A stretch of DNA of 38,837 nucleotides from IMG/VR virus record IMGVR_UViG_3300044655_000285, positions 1 to 38,837 of that record. One strand, written 5' to 3'. The notes below the pieces were generated by a model, which saw only the letters and a list, made by a program, of their open reading frames with translations, did no database searches and was not told where the DNA came from. Below are positions 38,693 through 38,837 of the stretch, one piece after another (the first letter of the stretch is position 1; every line of letters begins with the position of its first letter). A program made the position numbers and the translations under genes. The stretch is from a virus.

Positions 38693-38837
38693 ATTTTTCC
38701 TTAATAAATTTAATTTCTTGGTTTAAACAATGGTAGTTTAATTTATCTTCTATAGATTCAGGGGGTATATTTATTTTATCTTTAAATACCCTAGAATATC
38801 GTTTACAAGAAGTAGAGTACATATACCCTAAATATTC
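38685..38837 (-). CDS. C-terminal end of a gene cut by the window edge, 50 aa
   Basis: A minus frame is open from the last base to a TAG at 38685 and overlaps the next ATG by eight bases in the style of this operon. The visible part is basic and aromatic (MYSTSCKRYSRVFKDKINIP, then IEDKLNYHCLNQEIKFIKEK). The start lies outside the window. No family recognised. Confidence 0.5.
   Translation of the reverse strand, partial: EYLGYMYSTSCKRYSRVFKDKINIPPESIEDKLNYHCLNQEIKFIKEKYG

Overview
The window is an almost complete genome of an AT-rich, T7-like podovirus from an unidentified bacterium. It has a podoviral virion module (TerL, portal, scaffold, capsid, two tail-tube proteins, three large internal/ejection proteins) and a T7-like replication module (primase, helicase, family A polymerase, SSB-like protein, 5'-3' exonuclease, endonuclease I). 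It also carries a monomeric adenosylcobalamin-dependent (class II) ribonucleotide reductase. I see no phage RNA polymerase, integrase, repressor, tRNA or CRISPR array. Strong sigma70-type promoters suggest transcription by host RNA polymerase. The combination resembles the B12-RNR podoviruses called cobaviruses; this is a judgement from gene content, not a search result. The host is probably an aquatic proteobacterium, but nothing in the sequence proves it.

Layout. From about 14.5 kb leftwards to base 1 all genes are on the minus strand. In transcription order they are small early genes (13.9-12.0 kb), an amidoligase / glutamine amidotransferase / ATP-grasp island (12.0-8.2 kb), replication genes (8.2-2.3 kb), small genes, and the 5' end of an RNR gene cut by the window edge. 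From 14.6 kb rightwards to 35.57 kb all genes are on the plus strand: packaging, head, fibres, lysis (holin-like, M15 endolysin, nested Rz/Rz1), tail tube and ejection proteins. A hairpin terminator at 35.6 kb separates this arm from a converging minus-strand RNR block. The divergent control region is 14.44-14.85 kb. The plus-strand promoters at 14.59, 14.78, 19.37 and 26.63 kb share one design: TTGACA, 17 bp, TGN-TATAAT.

Topology. Bases 1-127 are identical to 37353-37479. From base 128 the two copies diverge by roughly 9 percent, and upstream of RNR they carry different small genes. An exact 127-base match is what a k=127 assembly-graph node leaves. The simplest reading is a circularly closing map of about 37,352 bp, with the last ~1.36 kb coming from a sibling strain.

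Best candidates for new biology are the peptide/amide-ligase island with its paired small proteins, a family A polymerase split in two just before motif A, a dense RNA fold at 13985-14122, a textbook terminator that directly abuts a downstream gene, and a metallopeptidase-like gene inserted between the terminase subunits.
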